From positions 22,072,501 through 22,136,500 of the forward strand of contig NC_079880.1 in assembly GCF_029227915.1 (NCBI RefSeq): 64,000 bases of DNA, read 5' to 3'. Numbering within the stretch: position 1 is the first letter of the stretch; each line of letters starts with the position of its first letter. This DNA comes from Hydractinia symbiolongicarpus. Lineage: Eukaryota; Cnidaria; Hydrozoa; Anthoathecata; Hydractiniidae. The translations under genes and the position numbers were made by a program. This document shows positions 21,163-31,033 of this stretch, one piece after another. The notes below the pieces were generated by a model. That model worked only from the letters and a program-made list of their open reading frames with translations, did not search any database and had not been told where the DNA came from.

Positions 21163-22030
21163 GTGAGCATCGTTCACGCTGGTTTGATAAACAAGGGGAA
21201 CACATGCTACGCAAACTCCATTTTGCAAGCATTAACAGTTCTTCCAGGACTTTGGTCTCAATTACCATCAGAGTCCTCTTTGTCATCTCCTCTAGTAAAG
21301 TCTATAGTCCTAAATATGTCACTACTGAATCGTTCTCGTTCACCAATTGATCCTTCCAATATCTTACGAGCACTGCAAAACAGAATGCATGCTCTTAACA
21401 ATAACGCATTTTATCACAATCACCAACAAGATGTGCCCGAGATCCTTCAAGTTGTTTTTGACAAAATTATTGAATCTTCCCCTTTGGTTGACAATCTACT
21501 GTCTGTAACTGTGACCACAACAACGTCTTGCAACTCCTGTTGTTTCTCCACTTCCAGGGAACAAAAGGATTCAATTTTAATTTTACCAACGTGTAAGTCA
21601 ATAGCAGACTCTTTTAACAAATTTTTACAACCTCAAGAACTTCTAGGTGACAACAAGTGGTTCTGCCCCCAGTGTTCATCGCATCAAGAGGCCACAATTG
21701 AAACTCAGATTTCTAATTGCGGCGACTGCCTTGTTGTACAATTGTTAAGATACACATCAGTAAATGGGTCTTCTTTTAAAGACAACAAGTTAGTCAATTG
21801 CTTGCCTAAAAAACATCATGTCTTAAAGGTAGCATCTCACCCAACTGACGATGTGTCTTTCAACAACAAGTATAACTTGATTGCTACCATTAACCACTCA
21901 GGTACAAATAAAAGCAGGTCATTAGTGGGCCTTCATTAAGGACCAACAAAACACCTGGTTCAAATGCAACGATCGCTGTATTTCTCAAGTAGACACATTC
22001 CACTTGAATAATTCTTCGTCCAGAAGTTAG
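21163..22030 (+). pseudogene. LINE-encoded ubiquitin-specific protease (USP/C19) domain
   Basis: The Cys box is GLINKGNTCYANSILQAL. The QQD box is HQQDVPEILQVVFDKI. Two CxxC pairs (CNSC and CPQC) give the USP zinc ribbon. The His box begins YNLIATINHSG. After NK the frame slips: one base out of phase, the expected GHY reads GH-stop, followed by WAFIKDQQNTWFKCNDRC, normal USP ending. So this copy has a frameshift plus a nonsense codon near 21915. The family would remove ubiquitin from proteins; a role in protecting the LINE RNP from degradation is only inferred. The domain is in phase with the upstream RLE, separated by one TAA. Confidence 0.9.
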
Positions 22031-22767
22031 CTTATTTGTATGTCACACAACAAATGGGGGAGGGAGGGAATCCATGACCCTAGCAGTTTTATTTACCCCA
22101 GCTGATTTATGTTGTTCAGTGCACCGTGAAACCGGAGTTTGCACACTCCTGTCTTTGTATAGAGACACTGTAAGAAGCACAGCAAGGGGGCTTGATATCA
22201 TATCTTGTCTTTAGGCTTAACGATCCCACTTATTACCCCAGTCCAGTAGGGAGAAAGAGTTTGCTCACTTTGCTTTCAGGATTGACAATCCTGCTGCCCT
22301 TAGTCATTTTAGAAGAAACTTTGCAAGGGGGTTAGATTTTCTTATCTGGTCTTCGTGGTGTTACGCCCACGCATATTACCCCAGTTATGACAGGCTGGTA
22401 CTGTCATTAGGCAGGTCCACAGCAACAATTATCTGTGTAAGGCTGAGTGTTGGAGCTCCATAACACATGTGGAAAGCTACAGCCAGGGTCACAAGTCCTG
22501 GCGCGCAGATAGTTGTTTGCTTCTTAAACACATTCTCTAAAGAATAATTTTAAATTTTTCCGTTGAAGGATATTCACGTTATGATAAGTTTTATTTATTT
22601 CATTTGTACCTATTCAATTCATTTTGAATTGCTTTAATATTTATTGTTTAGTGTTGTGTTCTGTCGCTGTTGTATTTTTCTGCCTTTTACGGTCAATGTT
22701 TTTAGGAAATCCTTGCAAAAAGGGGGATTTTGCTTTTTTGAAAAATCTTTAGAGGGTTGCAACCTCT
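22031..22767 (+). promoter_or_regulatory. Structured 3' UTR of LINE copy A
   Basis: The UTR holds repeated modules: GCAAGGGGG, a hairpin, then TATTACCCCAG (hairpins at about 22214-22226 and 22354-22371), a hairpin AGGATTGACAATCCT at 22278-22292, and a multi-stem structure at 22430-22511. It ends with AGAGG-GTTGCAA-CCTCT at about 22751-22767. Related structures recur in other family members with compensatory changes. In R2-like LINEs the 3' UTR is recognised by the RT, so that role is plausible here. Confidence 0.65.
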
Positions 22768-22842
22768 AACTATAGTAGAACCAGCTGTCATTAGACAAGA
22801 AATATCATTACAGCTAGCTCTTTTGTCACCTCATCATCAATC
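22768..22842 (+). repeat. Right terminal direct repeat of LINE copy A
   Basis: Nearly identical to 17153-17227. It sits directly after the 3' hairpin. The same position in other family members carries a divergent homologue, so it is part of the element's 3' end and also of its 5' end. Confidence 0.8.
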
Positions 22843-23040
22843 TTCTTAAACTGTTTAAATGGCTGATCATCTTGTTGATTAGCTTTCTTTACAAGTATTA
22901 GTCTCAATGTCGTAAAAGATATTAAAACATACATGCACATTCACACATAAGTAACCATAGTGTGAAGCCAAACATATATCTGAACAAACCTTGTACAATA
23001 ATTTAATGAGCAATAAAAAAGCTTTAACAAACTTCCAAAA
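22843..23040. other. Non-coding spacer
   Basis: No gene or repeat recognised. Confidence 0.4.
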
Positions 23041-23172
23041 ATACAAATTATATTCAAATTATCATGCAGGTTTCTACAAGTCTTGTCTTTGGGTGTGACG
23101 ACCCACTTATCACCCCAGTCAACCCTTGTTTTATATGTCAATAGATTGCACGGATTAAAGAATGACAGAAGA

Positions 23173-23237
23173 GGATTCCAGGGCCTCCTGATGACCACTT
23201 AGTGGACCTCGGATTAGAGGTGCCCCGTCTGGAATCC
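23173..23237 (+). promoter_or_regulatory. RNA three-way-junction-like structure
   Basis: Outer stem GGATTCCAG/CTGGAATCC (9 bp). Inside are two hairpins, CCAC-TTA-GTGG and CCTC-GGATTA-GAGG. The homologous structure at 63685-63747 keeps all stems, with the outer stem changed on both sides. Confidence 0.7.
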
Positions 23238-23796
23238 TGACAGCCCTTGGTTGAGGCTTTGGGGCGAAACCGTTGGTGTCAAGGTTGGGATTGTGCAATC
23301 TGTGTTGTGTGTGTGTGTGTTTTTTTTGTTGTTTTTTTCGTGCGTGTTTTTTTTAATGTTTTCACTGATATTGTGTATCCTGCGAAAAGTTTAATTGTCT
23401 TTTTGGCAGTAACTTTGGAGGAACAAAACCTCTATGATTTAACCCTAAAACTTAACAGATTGAGTATTTCATTGTGCCTTGCTGCAATGTTCAAAATTTT
23501 CTTATAAAAGGCTATTTCTCTTATAGAGTAATCATAAGAAGCATAGCAAGGGGGGTCAACTATATCTTGTCTTTGGGTGCGACGACCCCACTTTTTACCC
23601 CAGTCCAGTAGGGAGGCCAAGTTTGCTCACTTTGTCTACAGGGTTGACGATCCTGCTGTACCCATAGTTATTCTTGTAAGAAGCTCTGCAAGGGGGTGTG
23701 AAATTTCTCTTTCATGCCTTCGTGGTTTTACGCCCACGCATATCACCCCAGTAACTTCAGGCTGGTCCTGACCAAGGCTGGTCCTAAGCATCAATC

Positions 23797-23874
23797 ACCT
23801 GTGTAAGGCTGAGTGTTGTGATACCGTAAAACGTGTAAAGCTACAGCCAGGTTTACAAGTCCTGGCGCATAGGT
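23797..23874 (+). promoter_or_regulatory. Multi-stem RNA structure in LINE 3' UTR
   Basis: Closing stem ACCTGTG/CATAGGT, inner stem GGCTG/CAGCC, and a hairpin CCAGG...CCTGG. Homologous to 22430-22511, where the closing stem reads TATCTGTG/CGCAGATA. Confidence 0.65.
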
Positions 23875-24072
23875 AGTTGTTTGTCCCCTTTTTATAGTTT
23901 TTATTTATTTGTATATATAAACGTTTTATGTCAATATGTTTTTTTGTTTTGTTTTGTTGTTGCAATATTTGTATTGTCCAGAGGGTTGTTTTTTCAATTA
24001 ACTTGGTTGTACAGACCATCCTTGTAAAGGAGATCTTGCTTTGCATAGAGATCTTTAGAGGGTTTAACCTCT

Positions 24073-25019
24073 ACCACTTAAAATAAGAGTCATTTGACTA
24101 GTCGAGTCACTACAGCTTGCTGTTTTGTTATCTCATAATTATTATCTGTTCACTGTAACTGTATTCATGACTGTCAGGAAAGCCTGGCTGACTCTAGAAA
24201 AGTCTAGTGACATTGGGAAAAACTCGGGACATTGGAAAAGACTCATGACACTGGGAAAGACTAGAACTGTATGACTTGGTACCTGACTTGACCGTCTTTA
24301 AGGAAACCCTTAAGGGAATGATTTTGATTTGGTCACTTCAGACCCTAATCTACGATACACGCCGATAGATGAATGGTTAATAGGTCAATTAGTCGCTAGT
24401 GATTCCTTACAGTTGTGCCGAAGCTGTGAAAATTATAGCCTTGCCCTGTGCGCCAGGCAACGCAGGGTGGTCCTTTGTCCTGTGCATATTAGTTGTAGTT
24501 CTATATTCTACCCTTCATATTCCCCAAAGTTGCTGCTAAGGTGATAATGATGTTGATTTTGAGGTAAATAAAACAGCTGCTTGTCAATCGAACCAACTTC
24601 CTTTTTTAAAACGTTGCAGAGTTGTTCTTGAAGATATTAACTCTAAACGTGTTGCTGAAAAGTTTTAGACAGTAACTGTGTCTCCGGATAAAACTCACAC
24701 GAGTCATTCCTGTCACACTAATGAGAAGTATCTGGAACATCTGCACATCAAAACACCAATTAAATAGGGGAAAATGAACGATCCACTTTGGTCTGTTCTA
24801 GTTAAGACACCATTTACGAGGAAGGCATGACCATTTTTGGGCACCCAGCTAATCAACGTAAAAATCTTTCTGGAAAAAAACAGGAGAGCCCTTAATGCTA
24901 TAAAGTCAATTAAGTTAAAAAAAACTCTGTTTGCACAAGTGGAATCTGCTTCCAATCCTGTGCAAAATCAGCTCTCCAACAGATGCTTTTAGAAACTAGG
25001 GAGAGAATTGAAAACTTAT
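24073..25019 (+). pseudogene. 5' fragment of LINE copy B
   Basis: Aligns with 17153-18130 of copy A. It includes a divergent terminal repeat, the GGGAAAGACTAG words, a peptide at 24329-24544 with CRSCENYSLALCARQRRV and two further cysteines (possible zinc motif), and degraded coding sequence up to the helical region before the RT. It is cut at the MITE at 25020. It begins directly at the 3' end of copy C, so two copies are head to tail. Confidence 0.75.
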
Positions 25020-25202
25020 GTAAGGGCGCGAAGCGCCCGCAATGTAAAAGTTGGATTGTAGTTATGAATATTGTTGTTACGTGTATCTAAAATGAAACAA
25101 AAAACCATTTATGTGAAGGCGTGGTTGGGTGGGCAGTATTAGATCTTCTTTCAATTTTATTTATAAAATCCTAATTACATTGCGGGCGCTTCGCGCCCTT
25201 AC
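25020..25202. mobile_element. MITE with self-complementary terminal repeats
   Basis: Perfect inverted ends: GTAAGGGCGCGAAGCGCCCG and CGGGCGCTTCGCGCCCTTAC, extended by CAATGTAA/TTACATTG. Each end is itself a hairpin (GGGCGC-GAA-GCGCCC). The AT-rich interior has no coding capacity. Confidence 0.75.
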
Positions 25203-25283
25203 GTAATTCATCAATTTTATTTCATAAAATCTCAATCGATCTAATACTGGATTCTTACAACCCAACCGGCTCCACTAACAAAG

Positions 25284-25517
25284 CTACTGGAGCCCAGACC
25301 TCCTTCCGCAGTTCGTAGCGTTTTGGCCCCTCTTAGAAACAGAATTCTGAAAGTTTTTGTATGACCCTCTCTCTAAAATATCCTTTACAGAGAGTCCTGA
25401 TAGTTCTGCTTTTGGTGTTGAAGCTGATCTGATGGAATAGGCAGAAAACTTAATAGTATCAATCCCTGCCTCCTTTAGCACAGTCTTAATCCAGCCAGCT
25501 ATTGTAGAGATGACCAC
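25284..25517 (-). pseudogene. DIRS tyrosine recombinase, C-terminal fragment
   Basis: The 77-residue frame contains IAGWIKTVLKEAGIDTIKFS then AYSIRSASTPKA and VKDILERGSY. This is the usual DIRS recombinase block with its catalytic Arg. The normal His of HSxRSAS is Tyr here. The segment carrying the catalytic Tyr is frameshifted or lost. Confidence 0.7.
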
Positions 25518-25521
25518 ACCC

Positions 25522-26575
25522 TTATTCCCAGTCCGCCTTGATATTTAGACAACCTGGGAGGTACTCTGCAGTAACCGTGATCTTGTGAAGTAATAGGAAA
25601 TCCCAAATTTCCTTGGCTATTTTTGTCATAGTTAAATTTTTTGTTACTCCCATTTTGAGGGGGTAAGACAAAGCTGTCATGTTGTCTGTCTGAATGTGAA
25701 CTGATGCAAATTGTTTCATTTTGTGAAAAGACAGAATTGCTAATTTGATTGCAAGCAATTCCAAAACATTTATATGAAAAATCTGTTCCGTCTGGGACCA
25801 CATGCCTCCTATCCTGGTCCCTTGAAAAACTGCTCCCCAACCTTTTAGGGAAGCATCTATCTGTAACAAACTTTGTGTTTAAGGTTGCATAAGGGAACGC
25901 CCGTTGTACAATTTTAGATTGTTCACCCACCATAGAAGTTCTTCCAGAGATTCCCTTTTTAAATGCACTACAGTGGCATAAGATTTCGATATTTTTAGAC
26001 TTTGAATTTGTTGTTGTTGTAGAAAACGAAACTCTAGACAAGCAGGAAGGATATGCTGGAAGACAGAACCCCTATTAATTGAGTTAGCTCCAGAATAGTT
26101 GCTTCTCTTGTGTTGTAAAACTCAAGCACTGCGTCTGTATGTTGGTAACTTACTCCCTTGTTAGATAAAGAGACATGGTTACTGAATCCACAGACATTCC
26201 CAAGAACTCTATTTTCTGGGTTGGCTCCAAGACAGACTTTTTCGAATTAATTAAAAAGCCCAGATTTTGTAACAGAAAAATCAATGTGTCTCGTGCCATA
26301 AGGACCTCCTCCCTGGACCGTAAATTACAATTCTTATCATTAAACGACGAAGGACTGCCATGGGAATTTTCAATAACTTCGTAAAAATCTGTGGAGCTAG
26401 AGCCAAGCCAAAACAAAGACAGAGGAATTCGTATAGCTTGCCTGACCACTCGAACCCCACAAATTTTTTTGGAGAAATTGTGCAGTGGAACACTGAAAAA
26501 GACATCTTTCAGATCCAACTTGCACATCCAATCGCCTCTGTTTAATAGAAATTTCAGTGAGTGCAAACCATCCAT
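25522..26575 (-). pseudogene. DIRS reverse transcriptase and RNase H, several frames
   Basis: RT motif A is at WMCKLDLKDVFFSVPLH (26150-26575). Motif B (FGLALAPQIFTKLLKI) and the motif C region occur in another frame (26281-26505), where the YxDD box reads YGPG, so catalysis is lost. RNase H sequence follows at 25522-25869 (LQIDASLKGWGAVFQG; HINVLELLAIKLAIL). At least three frame changes are needed to read through. Confidence 0.75.
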
Positions 26576-26935
26576 TTTGAAGTGTTCGTAAGGAACAAAT
26601 TTGTTTAAATGCTTTTAGTTTATTACTGGTCGATTTCCTCCATTTTTCTTTTTGACTAAAAACAGATTGCTTGGAAACTGCCCCTCTGTGGGAGCTACTT
26701 TCGAAATGATTAACTTTTTGTCTATTAGATTTCTAACTGGAGAATGAGGTATTAAAGCCTGTGTTGGCTTCGAAATAAGGGGTATCTTGAACCCTTGTAT
26801 GACTGACAGGATATCCAGTGTTAACTTTTTCCAAGCTGGAAGAAAATGATTTAGGCGTCCTGATATGTGTACAATTGAGATCTGTCACCCTGAGAACAGA
26901 TTCTTTATGACAGGGTGAACTTGAGTGAGAGATCC

Positions 26936-27859
26936 TCAAAGTTCACCCAATTTTCGGTTTGTGGAAGTGGTTGCAACTTTTAAATGTTGAGAAAATGATC
27001 CTTTTCTAGTTGTAGAAAAGTAGGTGCCTTTATAATATGGTTGCCTTGGTTTGTAGCTGGAATGTAACCCCCCCCCCCCCCTCACCCTTCTTTTTTGAAT
27101 GGGAGGAGCCACCAAGAAAGGGCTGCTTCTTTGGCAACGTTCTATTGCTGGTTGAAATTTTCTCGGCTGTAACCATAACATCTTGCTTAATTGTCTTGTT
27201 TAAATCAGCCATGTGTTCGTGGTATTTCTTCCCAAACAGCTCACTATCATGAAGTTGTAGCAGCGAGGCTTTGTCCTTTAAGGTTGTTAATGCTTGTGCA
27301 GCTGAAAGGTTTGCTGTAGCGGATAAGATGTTTTTTCGACGCTCATACGTTAAAATGTTGATACATTGACCCACCATTGTTACTGTTTTTCTCCAGCGGT
27401 TCGTACTTGCTCCACCATCATCCAAACTTTGGATAGTGGGCCCATTATATCACCCATCTTTTCTTAAACTTTTTTAAACACTCGATCCATTTCGAGGCTT
27501 TGTGGATGATCCTGTTTTAGATTGCTGGATAAAGCCTCGTCCAAAACCTTTATAACATCCAAGTTCACTGGTCTGGGAGCCTCCAACAGCACTTGCTCTT
27601 TTAGTTCGTTTTCTGGGATGAATTCCTCGGATGCATCGTTTGCATAAAAGGCTAAATCATCAGGAAGAGGCAACTTGTAGATATCCTCTTCCCTAGTGAT
27701 TTTAAAGCGCTTATACTGATCGCTCTCAAGCTGATCAGCAGTCTTTCTCTTGCCATGTGGCGTGTCGCATGCTATGGCATCGTCGGCCACAGAAGTTCTT
27801 AAAGTGTTACTGTCACCTTGGTCTACAGAAATACTTGCAACATAAGATGTTAATTCCAT
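26936..27859 (-). pseudogene. DIRS gag-like region
   Basis: Two frames (27464-27859 and 27030-27425) together resemble the acidic N-terminus and helical middle of a DIRS gag (DDLAFYANDASEEFIPENEL; LGKKYHEHMADLN-like block). A poly-C run at about 27068-27081 lies inside, a likely slippage site that creates overlapping frames. Function is assigned mainly from position before the RT. Confidence 0.5.
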
Positions 27860-27908
27860 AATAATAATGGTATAATAAAATATATAACAAATAATTCAAT
27901 GATTGCGG

Positions 27909-29195
27909 TTAAATAACTTGATAATAAGTATTATTACAGAACATATCCAACACATACTGAGCTCTTTTCCACTGTTTCCTGCAATATAACGACGCTTCTT
28001 CAAAATTACCAGGAGGCGGTAAAACTACCTTTGATTTCATCGTTAGAAGAGCAAGTGGTGAAATTGGTGTTGCACTGTTTGCATCGCTGATTGCTTCGAC
28101 GCATAAAGGTCTAGAGTTAACGATACTTTCTGCTTCTGTTAAAATAGTGTGCAGCGATTCTTCACTCAAACGCGAGCCATTATGATTGAAAAGATCTTTT
28201 AATATTGCGCGCACAGATCGAATCTGGCGCTCCCATACTCCACCCATGTGCGAAGCAGCAGGTGTATTTCTCTTCCAGAGAATCCAATCACAACCAACAC
28301 TTTGAAGGAATTGTTTAACTTTCGCATTGTCCATTTGTTTTAATGCCTTTATGAACTCGGTCTCGGTGCCGACAAAGTTAGTGCCGTTGTCGCTTCTCAT
28401 CGTTCGAATGTTTCCTCTTCTAGCAACAAACCGTCGCAAAGCTAGAATGAAGGAGTCAGTTTCCAAGGTGTTGACAACTTCAATATGGACGGCTCTGCTC
28501 GCCAAACAGGTAAAGAGGCAGCCATATCTTATTACAAACTTTCGATATGGTTTTATGACCAATGGCCCAAAGAGATCCACTGCGTAGTATGTGAAAGGTG
28601 GGCATGCGTCTACTCGATCTTTGGGTAAATCTGCCATGACTTGCTGGCCAGCTCTTCCCCTCAATATTCTACATCGTACACAATGATGAATCAACTGTCG
28701 TACTGCTGAGTTGATGTGTATGATCCAATATCCACGTTGCCGAATTTCTTGCAATGTTATTCCTCTCCCCGAATGGTGAGTGTTTTCGTGGCACCATCGG
28801 AGCACAAGTTCGGAATACCAACTTTCTTTGGGAAGAATAGCAGGATATTTGAATTGATACGCTTCATCCATGTTGCACAATCTTCCACCAACTCTGAGAA
28901 TTCCATTATCGTCAATGAAAGGACTCAATTTGTATAATTTGCTGCATTCTTTCAAAGCAGACTTCTTAATTTTGTCGTTTCGTCGATCTTGTCTCCATTC
29001 CTTTGAAGCAAGAGCTTTAATTTCAGAGGCAAAGTGTTGTTGTTGTACTAATTTTATTAAACATTTTTCGGCTCGTTGAAGATCTTCAACGCACAGCACT
29101 GGGGGACTCGCCTTCTGGCTTCTTCTTGTCATCCCATGACTTGGGGCTTTTATTTTCATCTTCAGAATGTCGATAAATCGACCGACCAAGGCCAT
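27909..29195 (-). pseudogene. BEL/Pao integrase, C-terminus truncated
   Basis: The H2C2 zinc motif (HHSGRGITLQEIRQ...HHCVRCRILRG) precedes the rve core. Its catalytic residues are visible: Asp in YYAVDLFGP, Asp in MRSDNGTNFVG and Glu in SHMGGVWERQIRSVRAIL. The protein ends after KQWKRAQYVLDMF with nine unrelated residues, where a longer C-terminal domain is expected. The truncation coincides with the DIRS boundary. Confidence 0.85.
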
Positions 29196-29256
29196 GACCC
29201 GTATGCATTTCTGTAGCCTGGAAATTCTTTTCTCGAATGTACATAAGATTCCAGAA

Positions 29257-29980
29257 TCAGTTGCTGAAACAAATACTGTTCTTTGCTGGATCGTAGGCAG
29301 CTGGCCATGCTTCCCTTTCTTCCCAGAGAAACTGAGGTCCCTTGAACCATCTACTACTCTTCTCTACATGTTTCAAACTTATGCCTCTCGAGGCATCATC
29401 GGCTGGGTTTTCATGGAAAGGAACGTGATTCCATTGATCCAACGAAGTATTTTCTTGAATTTGTTGAATTCTATTTGCCACAAAAATATGAAAACGTCTT
29501 GATTCGTTATTAATATAACCCAGTACTACGTTGCTGTCTGTCCAATAACATTCGTAGTCTACGACAGGCATTTCTTGCTTCAACATTACTCCGACCTTTA
29601 CGGCCACAGTTGCTGCTGTCAACTCCAACCTTGGTATTGAAACCATCTTTATTGGAGCTACTCTCGATTTTCCAAGGAGTAAGCAGCAGTTGACGTTTTC
29701 TTCTACATCTTTGATGCGAAGATACGTAGCAGTTCCGTAACCTTCATTGGATGCGTCTGAAAAATGATGGAGGGACGTTGACTCGATCTCTTTGCAATGA
29801 AGTGGCTTGACGCATCGGTTAACTTCCAGTTTTTCAAGAAGGACGATATCTAATCGCCATATTTCTCAAGCGCTTCGAAGAGGTTCAGAGATCTCTTCGT
29901 CCCATGATGTTTTTTCTTTGCAAAGATTTTGCACAATTTTTCTACCCTTCAACAAGAACGGCGCTGCTAATCCAAGCGGG
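29257..29980 (-). pseudogene. BEL/Pao RNase H region, frameshifted
   Basis: The frame 29257-29646 has MVSIPRLELTAATVAVKVG, the standard BEL/Pao block, and YECYWTDSNVVLGYINNESR with the RNase H acidic residue. Between 29650 and 29980 the matching upstream sequence (DASNEGYGTATYLR) is readable in the same general direction but with a stop. It connects the RT and the integrase. Confidence 0.75.
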
Positions 29981-31033
29981 TCATAAATTGAGCTTATGGT
30001 AGCCAACACCCCTCTCTTTGACAGAGGTTTGTCTTGCATGGTTATGCGAAAACCTAGTTTGTCGTCCTCTATCGACCAATGAACACCGAGGGCCCTTTCG
30101 ATCAGCAGCGATTCGTTTTTTTAAGTCCAGGGACTTTATGTTCTTTGCGCGTTCTTCAGTAGGAATGGAATTGATAACCTCTCTGCTATTTGATATGAAC
30201 TTTGTGAGGCGGAAGCCACCTTTGCTGCAAATTTGTATCGTTGATTTGATGATTTTGAAGGCTTCTTCGATACTTTTCACGGATTTCAAAAGATCGTCGA
30301 CATAAAAATCCTTTATAATAACTTTCACAGCCTCCTCACCAAATTCACTTTCGTTGTCTGTTCCACTTCTTTTCAGGGCATAGTTGGAACAACTTGGGGA
30401 AGAATTTCCACCGAATATATGGACAGTCATGCGATGATCTACCAAATCTTTAGAGGTATCCCCATCAGGCCACCAAAGGTATCGCAAATAATCCCGTTGA
30501 TTCGGCGGCACCTTAACCTGATAGAACATGGACTCGATATCCGCCATAAACGCTACTGGTTCCAACCGGAATCTACACAGAATTCCAACTAGCAGATTTG
30601 TCATATCTGGGCCTTGCATGAGTCGTCCGTTCAGGGAGACGCCTTTGTATGTAGCAGTACAATCAAATACTACTCTGATCTTCCCAGGCTTACGCGGATG
30701 ATAAACTCCATGGTGGGGAATATACCACACATGACCAGGTTCCCCTTCAACTTCCTGCTCTGGAACCATCGCCGCGAAACCTTGGGTCGTCAGGTTGTTC
30801 ATAAACGTGAGGTAATCCTCTTTGAAGATCGAATTACTTTCAAGCTTCTTCTTGATCCATTTCAGCCTTGCCAAGGCCTGACATTTATTATTTGGAAATG
30901 GAAGTTGGTTTATTAAAGGCAGCGGGAGTTGATATTTTCCATTTACAAATTTTACTTCCTTTTCCATTAGTGATAAAAATTTTTGGTCGTGAATGGATAC
31001 GTAATCACTTTTAATATTCTTGAATGCGTTCAT
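29981..31033 (-). pseudogene. BEL/Pao reverse transcriptase
   Basis: RT motifs: VVFDCTATYKGVSLN, FMADIESMFYQVKVPPNQRD (motif A), and the catalytic YVDD in KDFYVDDLLKSV. The frame is in phase with the protease region upstream, separated by a single TAA. The 3' part of this frame drifts out of register near 30100. It would reverse transcribe the element's RNA. Confidence 0.85.

Larger units (their letters stand above)
17153..22842 (+). mobile_element. RLE-type LINE with C-terminal USP domain (copy A)
   Basis: One reading frame, interrupted by a 155-bp insertion and three nonsense codons, encodes a basic N-terminal region, a reverse transcriptase, a zinc knuckle, a restriction-like endonuclease and a ubiquitin-specific protease. 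A structured 3' UTR of about 740 bp ends in the hairpin AGAGG-GTTGCAA-CCTCT. The element is bracketed by a 75-bp direct repeat (17153-17227 and 22768-22842). It belongs to the early-branching RLE-LINE group (R2/R4/NeSL-like) by architecture; the exact clade needs a phylogeny. Fragments of the same family lie at 23.0-25.0 kb, in each unit of the 4.3-kb array, and at 62.8-64 kb. Confidence 0.85.
23041..24072 (+). mobile_element. LINE 3'-UTR fragment (copy C)
   Basis: This is a copy of the LINE family 3' UTR without coding sequence. It carries hairpins of the repeated type at 23091-23104, 23575-23588 and 23721-23738, an AGGGTTGACGATCCT hairpin at 23640-23654, a junction-type structure at 23173-23237, and the multi-stem structure at 23797-23874. 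It ends with AGAGG-GTTTAA-CCTCT at 24057-24072 and is followed at once by the 5' end of another copy. Confidence 0.7.
25250..27859 (-). mobile_element. Decayed DIRS-type tyrosine-recombinase retrotransposon
   Basis: On the minus strand, a gag-like region is followed by RT, RNase H and a tyrosine recombinase, the order typical of DIRS elements. These integrate with a recombinase instead of a DDE integrase. Every frame is broken. The terminal inverted repeats were not located. The right edge abuts a truncated BEL/Pao integrase. Confidence 0.75.

Noticed and set aside
21163-21939. Independent USP gene starting at 21163
   Set aside because: The start would be GTG, and the frame is continuous with the RLE apart from one TAA, so it is part of the LINE polyprotein.
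23190-23275. Possible hammerhead ribozyme: CTGATGA followed later by CGAAAC, both also present near 63700-63770
   Set aside because: The helix that must directly join the two core words does not form, and two extra hairpins intervene. The words are conserved but the hammerhead geometry is not met.
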